In this document: piece after piece, positions 21,556 to 29,893 of the stretch
Position numbering within the stretch: the first letter of the stretch is position 1
Layout of the letters: the number at the start of each line of letters is the position of its first letter
DNA from: Gammaproteobacteria bacterium
GTDB taxonomy: Bacteria; Pseudomonadota; Gammaproteobacteria; JACKNK01
Assembly (NCBI GenBank): GCA_024234895.1
Contig: JACKNJ010000004.1
Span: 186,001-250,000, forward strand
DNA length: 64,000 nt
Direction: 5' to 3'
Notes under the pieces: model-generated
Database searches by the model: none
Seen by the model: the letters and a program-made list of their open reading frames with translations, nothing else
Told to the model about the DNA's origin: nothing
Translations under genes and position numbers: made by a program

Positions 21556-22866
21556 ATGAACACGATCGACACTCTGATTCATGCCGACTGGGTCATTCCG
21601 GTCGAACCCGACTGCACCGCCCTGCCCGGCCACAGCGTCGCCGTCCGCGACGGGCGCATCGTCGCCATCCTCCCCCGCGACCGGGCGCAAGCCGAATACG
21701 AGGCGAAGAACACCGTCGACCTGCCCGGCCAGGTGCTGATCCCCGGCCTGATCAACGCGCACACGCACATCGCGATGACGCTGATGCGCGGCATCGCCGA
21801 CGACCTGCCGCTGATGACCTGGCTCACCGAGCACATCTGGCCGGCCGAGCAGGCGCACATGAGCGATGCCTTCGTCCGCGACGGCACCCGTCTCGGCGTC
21901 GCCGAGATGCTGAAATCCGGGACCACCTGCTTCAACGACATGTATTTCTTCCCGGAAGTGGTCGCGCGGGAAGCCGCCGCCGCCGGTATCCGCGCCGTGG
22001 TCGGCCTGATCATGGTCGACTTCCCGACCCCGTGGGCCGCCGATCCCGCCGAGTACCTGCGCAAGGGCATCGCGCTGCACGACGCCTGGCGCGGCAACGC
22101 GCTGATCCGCACCGCGTTCGCGCCGCACGCGCCCTACACCGTCTCCGACGATCCGCTGCGCAAGGTGCTGACCTACGCCTCGGAACTCGACATCCCCATC
22201 CACATGCACGTGCACGAGACCGCCGGCGAGATCCACCAGGCCGTCGAAGCCACGACCCAGCGGCCCTTGCAACGACTCGACGACCTCGGCCTGCTCGGCC
22301 CGCAGATGGTCGCCGTGCACATGACGCAGTTGCTGGACGAGGAGATCGAACGCTTCGCCGAGACCGGCGGCCACGTCGTCCACTGCCCGCAGTCGAACAT
22401 GAAGCTGGCCAGCGGCGCCTGTCCGGTGCAGAAGCTGCTCGACCACGGCATCAATGTCGCGCTCGGCACCGACGGCGCGGCCAGCAACAACAACCTGAAC
22501 ATGTGGAGCGAGATGCGCGCCGCCGCGCTGCTCGGCAAGCTGGTCGCCAACAGCGCCGCCGCCGTCGACGCCGCCGCCGTGCTCACCATGGCCACGCTGG
22601 GCGGCGCCAGGGCGCTGGCCCTGGATGCCGACATTGGCTCCCTCACGCCCGGCAAGGCCGCCGATATCGTCGCCGTCGACCTCGGCGGCGTCGCGACGCA
22701 ACCCGTCTACGACCCGCTGTCCACGCTGATCTACGCCGCCGGTCGCGAGCACGTCACCCAGGTCTGGATCAACGGTCGCCGTGTGCTGCGCGACGGCACT
22801 CTCACCACCGTGGATATCGACGACGCGTTGAACCAGGCGCAGGTCTGGCGCCAAAAACTCTCCTGA
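21556..22866 (+). CDS. mtaD: 5-methylthioadenosine/S-adenosylhomocysteine deaminase (TRZ/ATZ amidohydrolase)
   Basis: The 436-residue amidohydrolase has the metal-binding motif NAHTHIAMTLMRG, a HMHVHET segment supplying further metal and substrate ligands, HMTQL, and ALGTDGAASNNNLNMW with the catalytic Asp. This is the pattern of MTA/SAH deaminases. The enzyme turns methylthioadenosine into methylthioinosine, which feeds a phosphorylase and then MtnA. In Pseudomonas the order mtnA, mtaD, ubiG, mupP is conserved, and the same order is seen here. Other amidohydrolase substrates cannot be excluded by sequence. Confidence 0.88.
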   Translation: MNTIDTLIHADWVIPVEPDCTALPGHSVAVRDGRIVAILPRDRAQAEYEAKNTVDLPGQVLIPGLINAHTHIAMTLMRGIADDLPLMTWLTEHIWPAEQAHMSDAFVRDGTRLGVAEMLKSGTTCFNDMYFFPEVVAREAAAAGIRAVVGLIMVDFPTPWAADPAEYLRKGIALHDAWRGNALIRTAFAPHAPYTVSDDPLRKVLTYASELDIPIHMHVHETAGEIHQAVEATTQRPLQRLDDLGLLGPQMVAVHMTQLLDEEIERFAETGGHVVHCPQSNMKLASGACPVQKLLDHGINVALGTDGAASNNNLNMWSEMRAAALLGKLVANSAAAVDAAAVLTMATLGGARALALDADIGSLTPGKAADIVAVDLGGVATQPVYDPLSTLIYAAGREHVTQVWINGRRVLRDGTLTTVDIDDALNQAQVWRQKLS

Positions 22867-22885
22867 CCCGGAACACAGCCCCACT

Positions 22886-22968
22886 GCAGGAGCGAGCTTG
22901 CTCGCGAACGCCGCGCCATCACCGCCCGACGTGATCGCCACATCCTTCGCGAGCAAGCTCGCTCCTAC
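22886..22968. repeat. Inverted pair of REP-like elements, family C
   Basis: GCAGGAGCGAGCTTGCTCGC at 22886 is matched by GCGAGCAAGCTCGCTCCTAC ending at 22968. Each arm contains the palindrome GCGAGC-TT-GCTCGC. It follows the mtaD stop by 19 bases. Confidence 0.8.
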
Positions 22969-23005
22969 AATCAAATCCACATCAACGCTGGGAGCAGGAT
23001 CGCGG

Positions 23006-23118
23006 CATGGGCAAAGCGAAGCGTGCCCATCGCAAGTCCCGCCAGAGACATCCACCGTCGGCGTAATTTCCCACCGTTTTCGATGGGCACGTCCCGCTGG
23101 TCCTTTGCCCATCCTACG
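23006..23118. repeat. Inverted repeat, family E (GATGGGCA type)
   Basis: CATGGGCAAAGCGAAGCGTG with a trailing CCCATCG (23006-23031) is matched by CGATGGGCACGTCCCGCTGG and TCCTTTGCCCATCCTACG (23081-23118). Both units are themselves imperfect hairpins. It sits between a family C and a family B pair. Confidence 0.6.
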
Positions 23119-23131
23119 GACTCAGCTGACC

Positions 23132-23203
23132 GTAGGAGCGGCTTCAGCCGCGATTGGCGCCCGACGCATCCCCAATGCCCATCGCGGCTGAAGCCGCTCC
23201 TAC
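23132..23203. repeat. Inverted pair of REP-like elements, family B
   Basis: GTAGGAGCGGCTTCAGCCGC at 23132 pairs with GGCTGAAGCCGCTCCTAC ending at 23203. It is the third repeat unit in the 403-base gap between mtaD and ubiG, which holds no gene. Confidence 0.85.
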
Positions 23204-23269
23204 AGAAACACCACGACACGACGCCGTACAATACGGCGCCGCGCTGACCGAACACCCGAGATATCCACC

Positions 23270-23995
23270 ATGACCACCGCCGCCCACGATTCCTCGAACG
23301 TCGACAACGCCGAAATCGCCAAATTCGAGGCCCTCGCCTCGCGCTGGTGGGACCCGAACAGCGAATTCAAGCCGCTGCACGACATCAATCCGCTGCGCCG
23401 CGACTACATCGACCGGAAGTGCGGCGGCCTCGCCGGCAAGCGCGTCCTCGATGTTGGCTGCGGCGGCGGCATCCTCGCCGAATCCATGGCCGCCAGGGGC
23501 GCCGACGTGACCGGCATCGACATGGGCGGCGCCCCGTTGCAGGTCGCCAGGCTGCACCTGCTCGAATCCGATCTCGAGGTCGAATACCTGCAAAGCACCG
23601 CCGAGGAGTACGCCGCCGATCACGAAGGCGAATTCGACGTCGTCACCTGCCTGGAAATGCTCGAGCACGTCCCCGACCCAAGCTCGGTCATCGCCGCCTG
23701 CCGACGCATGGTCAAACCCGACGGCCATGTGTTCTTCAGCACCATCAACCGCAACCCCAAGTCCTACCTGTTCGCGATCATCGGCGCGGAATACGTGCTC
23801 AACCTGCTGCCCAAGGGCACGCACGACTACCGCAAGTTCATCCGCCCGTCCGAACTCGCCGACTGGGCCCGCGCCGCCGGCCTCGAATTCCAGGACATGA
23901 CCGGCATGCAGTACAACCCGTTCACCAGGCGCTACCGCCTCGGCAAGGACGACATGCAGGTCAACTACCTGGTGCACGCGACGCCGGAAGCCTGA
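23270..23995 (+). CDS. ubiG: Ubiquinone biosynthesis O-methyltransferase UbiG
   Basis: UbiG performs both O-methylations in ubiquinone synthesis using S-adenosylmethionine. The 241-residue product carries the SAM motif I VLDVGCGGGILAESMAARGA, the N-terminal EIAKFEALASRWWDPNSEFKP and the C-terminal GTHDYRKFIRPSEL typical of UbiG. Length is normal. Its stop overlaps the start of the downstream phosphatase (TGATG). S-adenosylmethionine use gives a loose metabolic link to the MTA salvage genes upstream. Confidence 0.96.
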   Translation: MTTAAHDSSNVDNAEIAKFEALASRWWDPNSEFKPLHDINPLRRDYIDRKCGGLAGKRVLDVGCGGGILAESMAARGADVTGIDMGGAPLQVARLHLLESDLEVEYLQSTAEEYAADHEGEFDVVTCLEMLEHVPDPSSVIAACRRMVKPDGHVFFSTINRNPKSYLFAIIGAEYVLNLLPKGTHDYRKFIRPSELADWARAAGLEFQDMTGMQYNPFTRRYRLGKDDMQVNYLVHATPEA

Positions 23996-24690
23996 TGCCG
24001 ATGTCCGACACCGATATCGCCGGCGTCCTGTTCGACCTCGACGGCACCCTGCTCGACACCGCCCAGGATCTCGGCTTCGCGCTCAACACGGTGCTGCGTG
24101 AACAGTCCCGCGATGCGTTACCGCACGCCCTGATACGCACCGCCGTCTCGCACGGCGCCGCGGCGCTGATCCGGCTCGGCTTCCCGGACCTCGACGACGC
24201 CACCCGCGAACCGCTGCGCCAGCGCCTGCTGGCGATCTACGCCGACAACATCAGCACCCACACCCGCCCATTCCCCGGTGTGGACACGCTGATCGACGCA
24301 CTCGACGCGCGCGCGATCCCCTGGGGCATCGTCACCAACAAGCCTGCGCGTTTCACCGATCCGCTGCTGCGCGACCTCGGCCTCGACCGCCGCGCGCGCT
24401 GCGCCATCAGCGGCGATACCACCGCGCACCCGAAGCCCCATCCTCTGCCCATGCTCACCGCCGCCGGCCATCTCGGCGTCGAGGCCCGTGATTGCCTGTA
24501 CATCGGCGATGCCGAACGCGATGTGCAGGCCGCCCGCAACGCCGGCATGCCCTGCGTGATCGCCGGTTTCGGGTACTTCGGCGAGGACGACGACCCGCAG
24601 GCCTGGCAGGCCGACGCCATCCTGCCAACCCCGGCAGCGCTGCTGGAATGGGTCACGGCACGTCTGGTACTGGTAGCCCCATGCGCCTGA
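23995..24690 (+). CDS. HAD phosphatase, phosphoglycolate phosphatase or MupP type
   Basis: The 231-residue HAD hydrolase has motif I FDLDGTLLDT, motif II IVTNKP, a Lys in HPKPHP and motif IV YIGDAERDVQAARNAGM. This fits phosphoglycolate phosphatase (gph), which cleans up DNA-repair products. In Pseudomonas, however, the gene directly after ubiG is mupP, encoding N-acetylmuramate-6-phosphate phosphatase for peptidoglycan recycling, and annotation pipelines often call it gph. The context mtnA-mtaD-ubiG favours MupP, but I cannot decide from sequence alone. The start ATG overlaps the ubiG stop; a second ATG is six bases later. Confidence 0.85.
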   Translation: MPMSDTDIAGVLFDLDGTLLDTAQDLGFALNTVLREQSRDALPHALIRTAVSHGAAALIRLGFPDLDDATREPLRQRLLAIYADNISTHTRPFPGVDTLIDALDARAIPWGIVTNKPARFTDPLLRDLGLDRRARCAISGDTTAHPKPHPLPMLTAAGHLGVEARDCLYIGDAERDVQAARNAGMPCVIAGFGYFGEDDDPQAWQADAILPTPAALLEWVTARLVLVAPCA

Positions 24691-25052
24691 ATCTCGACTC
24701 GCCCGGCCAGGGCAACAGCATCACCGCCTACGACGACCGCGCGGTCACCATCAATGGTCGCCGCATCGGACATCACGTCATCGTCTCGGCCCGCCGCCTG
24801 GACGCGTGGCAGGTCGACACCGTCGCCAGCCTCACCCTCGAACACCTCGAAACCGCCTTCGAGGACGGTGTCGAAGTCGTCCTGCTCGGCACCGGCGCGC
24901 GCCAGTGCTTCCCGGACACCGCGCTGATGGTCGCCGCCATCCGTCGCGGCATCGGCCTGGAGATCATGGACACGCCGGCCGCCTGCCGGACCTATAACGT
25001 CCTCTCGGCGGAAGGCCGCAATGTCGTCGCCGCGCTGTTCATCGGGGTATGA
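24681..25052 (+). CDS. Mth938-like (DUF498) domain protein
   Basis: The 123-residue product belongs to the Mth938/DUF498 family, related to mitochondrial complex I assembly factor NDUFAF3. Marks are ITAYDDRAVTINGRRI near the N-terminus, VVLLGTGARQCFP in the middle and GIGLEIMDTPAACRTYNVL toward the end. The fold is a small alpha/beta domain without known enzymatic function. It overlaps the phosphatase gene by 10 bases and is probably the last gene of the ubiG transcript. Confidence 0.85.
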   Translation: MRLNLDSPGQGNSITAYDDRAVTINGRRIGHHVIVSARRLDAWQVDTVASLTLEHLETAFEDGVEVVLLGTGARQCFPDTALMVAAIRRGIGLEIMDTPAACRTYNVLSAEGRNVVAALFIGV

Positions 25053-25163
25053 GCCGCGTATTCGGCATTTCTATTGCGCTTGGTCAAAATCTCCCCTGTC
25101 GCCTCCGCCTATCTTGTGGCCGGATAAAACAGACACATCGCGACACCAACGGAGACCGGAGTC

Positions 25164-25610
25164 ATGACCACTTTCGACGAACTCAACACCCAGAACCACG
25201 AGATCCTGGAACTCTCCCGAGTCCTCAACTACCTGATCTCTGATCGTCTGATCTGCGACACCTGCACCGCCAAGGACGTGTTCTTCAACTACATGGAGAG
25301 CGTCCGCAAGCACCTGGAGCAGGAAGACAAGGAAATCTACCGCCCGCTGCTGACCAAGGGCGACAAGGAAGCCCGACTGGTCGCCGACCGCTTCATGTCC
25401 GGCTCCCACGAGATCAAGCGCATGGTCGATGCCCACATGAAGCGCTGGACCCGCCCGGGCCAACGCGAACTCAAGATCGCCGACCACGACGGCTTCATCA
25501 ACGAGACCCAGGAGCTCACCCGTCTGATGGAAGACCGCATCGTCGACGAGGCCGAAAAGCTCTACCCCACCATCCGCCGGGTCAACGGCAACTCGGTGCA
25601 CGCGCACTGA
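25164..25610 (+). CDS. Hemerythrin-like HHE domain protein
   Basis: The 148-residue helical product has the HHE arrangement: His12 (NHEIL) in helix A, His50-x3-Glu54 in helix B and His82 (SHEIK) in helix C. Helix D reads DRIVDEAEKLYP, so Arg125 stands where a His ligand is usual, while Glu129 is kept. A Cys31-x2-Cys34 pair lies between helices A and B. Such proteins bind a di-iron centre for O2 or NO, but the missing ligand makes the metal site uncertain. A GGAG ribosome site precedes the ATG, and a strong terminator follows, so it is a single-gene unit. Confidence 0.75.
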   Translation: MTTFDELNTQNHEILELSRVLNYLISDRLICDTCTAKDVFFNYMESVRKHLEQEDKEIYRPLLTKGDKEARLVADRFMSGSHEIKRMVDAHMKRWTRPGQRELKIADHDGFINETQELTRLMEDRIVDEAEKLYPTIRRVNGNSVHAH

Positions 25611-25633
25611 CCGCCACGCGCGACCCCCTGTCA

Positions 25634-25662
25634 CGAAAGCCCCGCTTGTCGGGGCTTTTTCG
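25634..25662 (+). terminator. Rho-independent terminator after the hemerythrin-like gene
   Basis: AAAGCCCCG and CGGGGCTTTTT form a nine-base stem around a five-base loop, followed by T-rich sequence. It begins 24 bases after the stop. Confidence 0.88.
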
Positions 25663-25836
25663 TTGCAAGCCAACAGGGACCGGAAGCCGTCAACGGCGGC
25701 AGGCGCGGGCGCCCTTCTGAACCGTCCCGAATGGCCGGGCAAGCGGATTCGATGATGTCCGCGTCAAGAAAAGCCCAACCCCCCGGTCAGGGAAACTGCG
25801 ACGGGATATCGGCCCGCAGACCGACGCACAACCAGT

Positions 25837-26877
25837 TCAGCGCCCCTGCAAAGCGGCCCCAAGCAACTTGGCGGTGATGTCCACCACCGGGATCACGCTC
25901 TCGTAGGACATCCGCGTCGGCCCGAGCACGCCGAGCACGCCGACCACCTCGCCCTCGACGCGATACGGCGCCGTCACCAGGCTGCAACCGTCGAGCACGT
26001 TCAGCCCGGCCTCCTGGCCGATGAAGATCTGCACACCCCGCCCCTTCAGGCTGAAATCGAGCAGGTTGAGGATGTCCTGCTTGCGCTGGAAGGCCTCGAA
26101 CAGGCCCCGCAGGCGGTCCATGTCGGCCATGTCCTGGATGTGCATCAGGCGGGTCTCGCCGGTCAGCACGAAGTCGTCGCGCGGCTCGCCCGGTTCGAGC
26201 GCCTGCTCGGCCATGCTGATCGCGTTGAGCATCATCTCGTTCATCGATTTCTGCGCGGCGCGCAGCTCGCGCAGCATCGCCACGCGGACCTCGGCCAGAT
26301 CGCGACCGGCAAAGTGCTGATTGATGTAGTTGGCGGCGCTCTCCAGCTCCGAACGCGTGTACGGACGCGGCGTCTGGATGACGCGGTTCTCCACGTCGCG
26401 TTCGTTGATGACCAGGATCGCGAGCACCTGGGTCTCGGTCAGCGGCAGGAATTCGATCTGGCGCAGGCTGGCGTAGCTGCGATGCGGCACCGTGACCAGG
26501 CCGGCCAGGCTGGTGACCTCGCTGAGCAGGCTCGACGCGGTCCGCACCAGTGCCGAGACGCCCTCCTTGCGCAGACTCTTCTGCAGGCCGGCGATGGTGT
26601 CCTCGCCGACCGGGCGGACCTGCACGAGGCTGTCGACGAACATCCGGTAGCCGCGATCGGTCGGCACCCGCCCGGCGGACGTGTGCGGCGAGGCCAGCAG
26701 GCCCATCTCCTCCAGATCGGCGAGCGCGTTGCGCACCGTCGCCGGACTGAGTTCCAGACCGGAGGTCTTCGCGAGCGTGCGCGACCCGACCGGCTGTCCA
26801 TCGCGGATGTAGAGCTCGATGAGGGTCTTGAGCAGGCGCTGTTCGCGCTCTTTCAGGGCTGGCGTCTGTTCGTTCAT
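25837..26877 (-). CDS. hrcA: Heat-inducible transcription repressor HrcA
   Basis: HrcA represses groE and dnaK operons by binding CIRCE elements. The 346-residue protein starts with a winged-helix region (EREQRLLKTLIELYIRDGQP, then GSRTLAKTSGLELSPATVRN) and has the conserved ASPHTSAGRVPTDRGYR hinge and a GAF-like core with VFxGQEAG-type IFIGQEAGLNVLDGCSLV. It is divergent from nadK, an arrangement common in gammaproteobacteria, where grpE, dnaK and dnaJ lie near. I see no CIRCE palindrome in the hrcA-nadK gap, so autoregulation through that gap is not supported. Confidence 0.95.
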   Translation of the reverse strand: MNEQTPALKEREQRLLKTLIELYIRDGQPVGSRTLAKTSGLELSPATVRNALADLEEMGLLASPHTSAGRVPTDRGYRMFVDSLVQVRPVGEDTIAGLQKSLRKEGVSALVRTASSLLSEVTSLAGLVTVPHRSYASLRQIEFLPLTETQVLAILVINERDVENRVIQTPRPYTRSELESAANYINQHFAGRDLAEVRVAMLRELRAAQKSMNEMMLNAISMAEQALEPGEPRDDFVLTGETRLMHIQDMADMDRLRGLFEAFQRKQDILNLLDFSLKGRGVQIFIGQEAGLNVLDGCSLVTAPYRVEGEVVGVLGVLGPTRMSYESVIPVVDITAKLLGAALQGR

Positions 26878-27038
26878 GAGGACTGCCTGTGGTGTTGCGC
26901 GGCAAGTTTCGGGATGCGTCCGGAGCCTGTCAAACCGTCCCTTCGGCGGGCACCGGCAATGCTTGGCCCCCTCGGGACCATCTGCTACTTTCGGCGCTCA
27001 CCTTGGCGCCCGCCTTGCACATATAAGGACACCCGCGC

Positions 27039-27914
27039 GTGTTTCCCACCATAGGTCTGATCGGAAAGTTCGGCGCGCCCGAGGTGGGCGGAGACATCCG
27101 CGCCCTCGCCGGCTCCTTGAGCGCGCAGGGGCGACGCGTGCTGATCGACGCCGATACCGCCGCGGCGCTATCCCTGTCCGAATGGGCGGCGGTGCCGCGC
27201 GAAACCCTCGGTCGCGATTGCGATCTGGTCATCGTGGTCGGCGGCGACGGCACCATGCTCGCGGCGGCCCGTTCGCTGTACCGTTTCGAGGTGCCGATCC
27301 TCGGCATCAATCTCGGTCGCCTCGGCTTCCTGGTCGATGTCTCGCCGGATCACATCAACGAATGCCTGGCCGGCATCCTGGCGGGGCAATACAGCCGCGA
27401 ACAGCGTTTCCTGCTGCGCTCGCGGATCGTGCGCGGCGACGAGGTGATCCATGACGACGTGGCGCTGAACGACGTCGTGATCCACAAGTGGCGCATGGCG
27501 CGCATGATCGAGTTCCAGACACACATCAACGGGCAGTACGTGAACACGCACCGCGCGGATGGGCTGATCGTGTCCACCCCGACCGGCTCGACCGCCTACG
27601 CCCTGTCCGGCGGCGGGCCGCTGCTGACGCCCAATCTGAACGCCTTCGCAATGGTGCCGATCTGCCCGCACACGCTCAGCGACCGCCCGATCGTGGTGTC
27701 GGCGGACAGCCGCATCGACGTGCGCATCACCAACACCGATCCCGGCGACGTGCGCGTGACCATGGATGGCCAGATCGACCACGTCCTCGGCGACGACCGC
27801 GAGCACATCCTGATCCGTCGCGAGGACACCCCGCTGACGCTGATCCATCCCGCCGATCACGACCACTTCAAGATCCTGCGCGCCAAGCTGCACTGGGGCA
27901 GCCAGCCGGCCTGA
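27039..27914 (+). CDS. nadK: NAD kinase
   Basis: NadK phosphorylates NAD to NADP. The 291-residue protein has VVGGDGTML (ATP/NAD site), NLGRLGFL, the DGLIVSTPTGSTAYALSGGGP block and VTMDGQ, all conserved in NAD kinases. It starts at GTG 27039 with the normal N-terminus FPTIGLIGKFG. Length is standard. recN, often next, is absent; instead the next gene is convergent srkA. Confidence 0.96.
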   Translation: MFPTIGLIGKFGAPEVGGDIRALAGSLSAQGRRVLIDADTAAALSLSEWAAVPRETLGRDCDLVIVVGGDGTMLAAARSLYRFEVPILGINLGRLGFLVDVSPDHINECLAGILAGQYSREQRFLLRSRIVRGDEVIHDDVALNDVVIHKWRMARMIEFQTHINGQYVNTHRADGLIVSTPTGSTAYALSGGGPLLTPNLNAFAMVPICPHTLSDRPIVVSADSRIDVRITNTDPGDVRVTMDGQIDHVLGDDREHILIRREDTPLTLIHPADHDHFKILRAKLHWGSQPA

Positions 27915-28031
27915 GACACCATCCCGAGCCGGGCGGCGAGGCGCAAGGCGAGCTCCACTAACGAGCGCCCTGAACGCCTCTCAGGTTCGATGATGGCGCC
28001 CGCCCCGGATGCTTTCACCCCCGACCGCGTT

Positions 28032-29093
28032 TCAATCCCAGACCAGCGACGGCTCGTCGAGCGCGGAGAGTTGCTCCTTGAGCTCGAGGATGTGGTCGTC
28101 CCAGTAGCGCGCGGTGTTGAACCAGGGAAAGGCCAGCGGGAAGGCCGGATCATCCCAGCGACGGGCGAGCCAGGCGGCGTAATGCATCATGCGCAGCGCG
28201 CGCAGGGCCTCGATCAGATGCAGTTCGCGCGGGTCGAATTCGCGGAATTCGGTGTAGCCGATCAGCAGATCCATCAGCCGCGCGTTGCGGTAGTGGCGAT
28301 CGCCGGACAGGAACATCCACAGATCCTGGATCGCCGGGCCGGTGCGGCAGTCGTCGAGATCGACGAAGTGCGGCGCGTCGTCGCGCCAGAGGATGTTGCC
28401 GGGGTGCGCGTCGCCGTGCAGGCGCAGGGTCTCGATATCCGCGGCGGTCGCGTACTTCTCGCGAATCGCGTCCAGCAGCTCGCTGCTGATCGCGCGGTAG
28501 CTGGCCTTGATCTCACGCGGCAGCCAGCCGTTTTCGAGCAGATAGGTCGCGGATTCGACGCCGAAGTTGTCGATGTTCAGCGCGGGTCGATGCACGAACG
28601 GGCGCGCCGCGCCGACCATGTGGATGCGCCCGAAGAAGCGCCCGAGCTGTTCCAGATGGTTGACGTCGTCGAGCTCGGGCGGGCGCCCGCCGCGACGCGG
28701 AAACACCGCGAACCGATAGCCGGCGTGTTCGAACAGGGTCTTGCCGTCGAACACCAGCGGCGCGACCACCGGGATCTCCGCCTCGGCGAGTTCGAAGCTG
28801 AACGCGTGCTCCTCGTGGATCTGCGCGTCGCTCCAGCGCCCCGGACGATAGAACTTGGCGATGAGCGGCTCGGCGTCCTCCATGCCGACCTGGTAGACGC
28901 GATTCTCATAGGAATTCAGCGCCAGCAGGCGGCCATCGCTGTAGCTGCCGAGGGTCTCGACGGCGGCCAGGACGGTATCGGGATCGAGGCCCGCGTAATC
29001 GTGGCCGGCGTAATCGTGGCCGGCGTAATCGTGGCCCGCGTAATCGTGGCCCGCGTCATCGTGGCCCGCGTCATCGTGGCTGGAGCCGCTCAT
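28032..29093 (-). CDS. srkA: Stress response kinase A (SrkA/YihE) with a repetitive His-Asp leader
   Basis: SrkA is a choline-kinase-like Ser/Thr kinase that protects cells from oxidative and envelope stress. The 353-residue product has LNSYENRVYQVG, the catalytic loop LHGDAHPGNILW and the metal-binding FVDLDDCRTGPA, all diagnostic. Normal SrkA begins near GLDPDTVLAAVETLG. Here about 35 extra residues precede it, including six near-identical five-residue units of the HD(D/Y)AG type. The start ATG overlaps the msrB stop (ATGA), which fixes the start inside the repeat leader. The leader is unusual and may bind metal. Confidence 0.9.
   Translation of the reverse strand: MSGSSHDDAGHDDAGHDYAGHDYAGHDYAGHDYAGLDPDTVLAAVETLGSYSDGRLLALNSYENRVYQVGMEDAEPLIAKFYRPGRWSDAQIHEEHAFSFELAEAEIPVVAPLVFDGKTLFEHAGYRFAVFPRRGGRPPELDDVNHLEQLGRFFGRIHMVGAARPFVHRPALNIDNFGVESATYLLENGWLPREIKASYRAISSELLDAIREKYATAADIETLRLHGDAHPGNILWRDDAPHFVDLDDCRTGPAIQDLWMFLSGDRHYRNARLMDLLIGYTEFREFDPRELHLIEALRALRMMHYAAWLARRWDDPAFPLAFPWFNTARYWDDHILELKEQLSALDEPSLVWD
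28991..29080. repeat. Six-copy 15-bp tandem repeat inside srkA
   Basis: Six head-to-tail units of CCGCGTAATCGTGGC occur at 28991, 29006, 29021, 29036, 29051 and 29066. They differ only at base 2 (C or G) and base 7 (A or C). The unit length is a multiple of three, so copy number can change without a frameshift. Confidence 0.95.
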
Positions 29094-29500
29094 TCCCCCT
29101 CGCCGTCCCGCTCCAGATCGAGGGAGACGGAATTGATGCAGTAGCGCAGCCCGGTCTTGTCGCGCGGGCCGTCGCTGAACACATGCCCGAGGTGCGAACC
29201 GCAGGCCCCGCACATGACTTCGGTGCGGATCATGCCGTGACTGCTGTCACGTTCGGAGATCACCGCGTCCGGGCTGACCGGTTGCCAGAAGCTCGGCCAA
29301 CCGCTGCCGGAGTCGTACTTGCTGTCCGAGCGGAACAGCGGATTGCCGCAGGCCGCGCAGCGATAGAGGCCGGCATCCTTCGCGTCGTGATAGACGCCGG
29401 TGAACGGCGGCTCGGTGCCCTTCTGACGCAGCACACGGAACTGCTCGTCGCTCAGCGCCGCGCGCCATTCCGCGTCGCTCTTATCGATCTTGTCGACCAT
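29090..29500 (-). CDS. msrB: Peptide-methionine (R)-S-oxide reductase MsrB
   Basis: MsrB repairs the R form of methionine sulfoxide with thioredoxin. The 136-residue protein has two zinc-binding CxxC pairs (CAACG and CGACG), the signature SGSGWPSFWQPV and the catalytic Cys in RYCINSVSL. No signal peptide, so it is cytosolic. Its stop overlaps the start of srkA (ATGA), coupling two oxidative-stress proteins. The start MVDKIDKSD fits the usual family N-terminus. Confidence 0.96.
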   Translation of the reverse strand: MVDKIDKSDAEWRAALSDEQFRVLRQKGTEPPFTGVYHDAKDAGLYRCAACGNPLFRSDSKYDSGSGWPSFWQPVSPDAVISERDSSHGMIRTEVMCGACGSHLGHVFSDGPRDKTGLRYCINSVSLDLERDGEGE

Positions 29501-29800
29501 CTCGCACCTCTTCGGGTAGGTCGGTGCAACGCCAGCGGCGTGTCATCCGACAAGGGGGAACAGGGTACATCGGTGAACCGCCCGAGGTTTGAATGAGGCG
29601 AGTTGAGTAAAGTTCAGCCCGCTTCGGCGACCGGGTCGCAGACCGCCGGGCCGGATACGGCAAGGGGATATTCGAAGACGCCAGCGGTGACGCGGTCCCG
29701 GATTGGCCCCGGATTGGCGCAAGACTGGCCCCGGACTGGTCCCGAACTCACCGTGGATACACGTGCAAATCCTTAACGGATTGATAAACCGATGTTTATT

Positions 29801-29888
29801 TGGCGGAGAGGGTGGGATTCGAACCCACGGAAGGTTGCCCTTCAACGGTTTTCAAGACCGCCGCTTTCGGCCGCTCAGCCACCTCTCC
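29801..29888 (-). tRNA. tRNA-Ser (anticodon TGA)
   Basis: On the minus strand the 88-base gene starts GGAGAGGTGGCTGAGCGG and has acceptor pairing GGAGAGG/CCTCTCC, anticodon loop CTTGAAA (TGA), a long serine variable arm, GTTCGAATC in the T arm and an encoded CCA. It lies between msrB and a DNA glycosylase gene on the same strand. Confidence 0.97.
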
Positions 29889-29893
29889 AAAGT

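Noticed and set aside
20607..22934. Long plus-strand frame crossing mtnA and mtaD
   Set aside because: It is antisense to mtnA, then out of frame with mtaD, and has no coherent domain.
26878..27038. Search for a CIRCE operator between hrcA and nadK
   Set aside because: No TTAGCACTC-N9-GAGTGCTAA or close variant is visible.
28991..29080. Tandem repeat considered as a CRISPR array
   Set aside because: Units are 15 bp, contiguous without spacers, and encode an in-frame leader of srkA.
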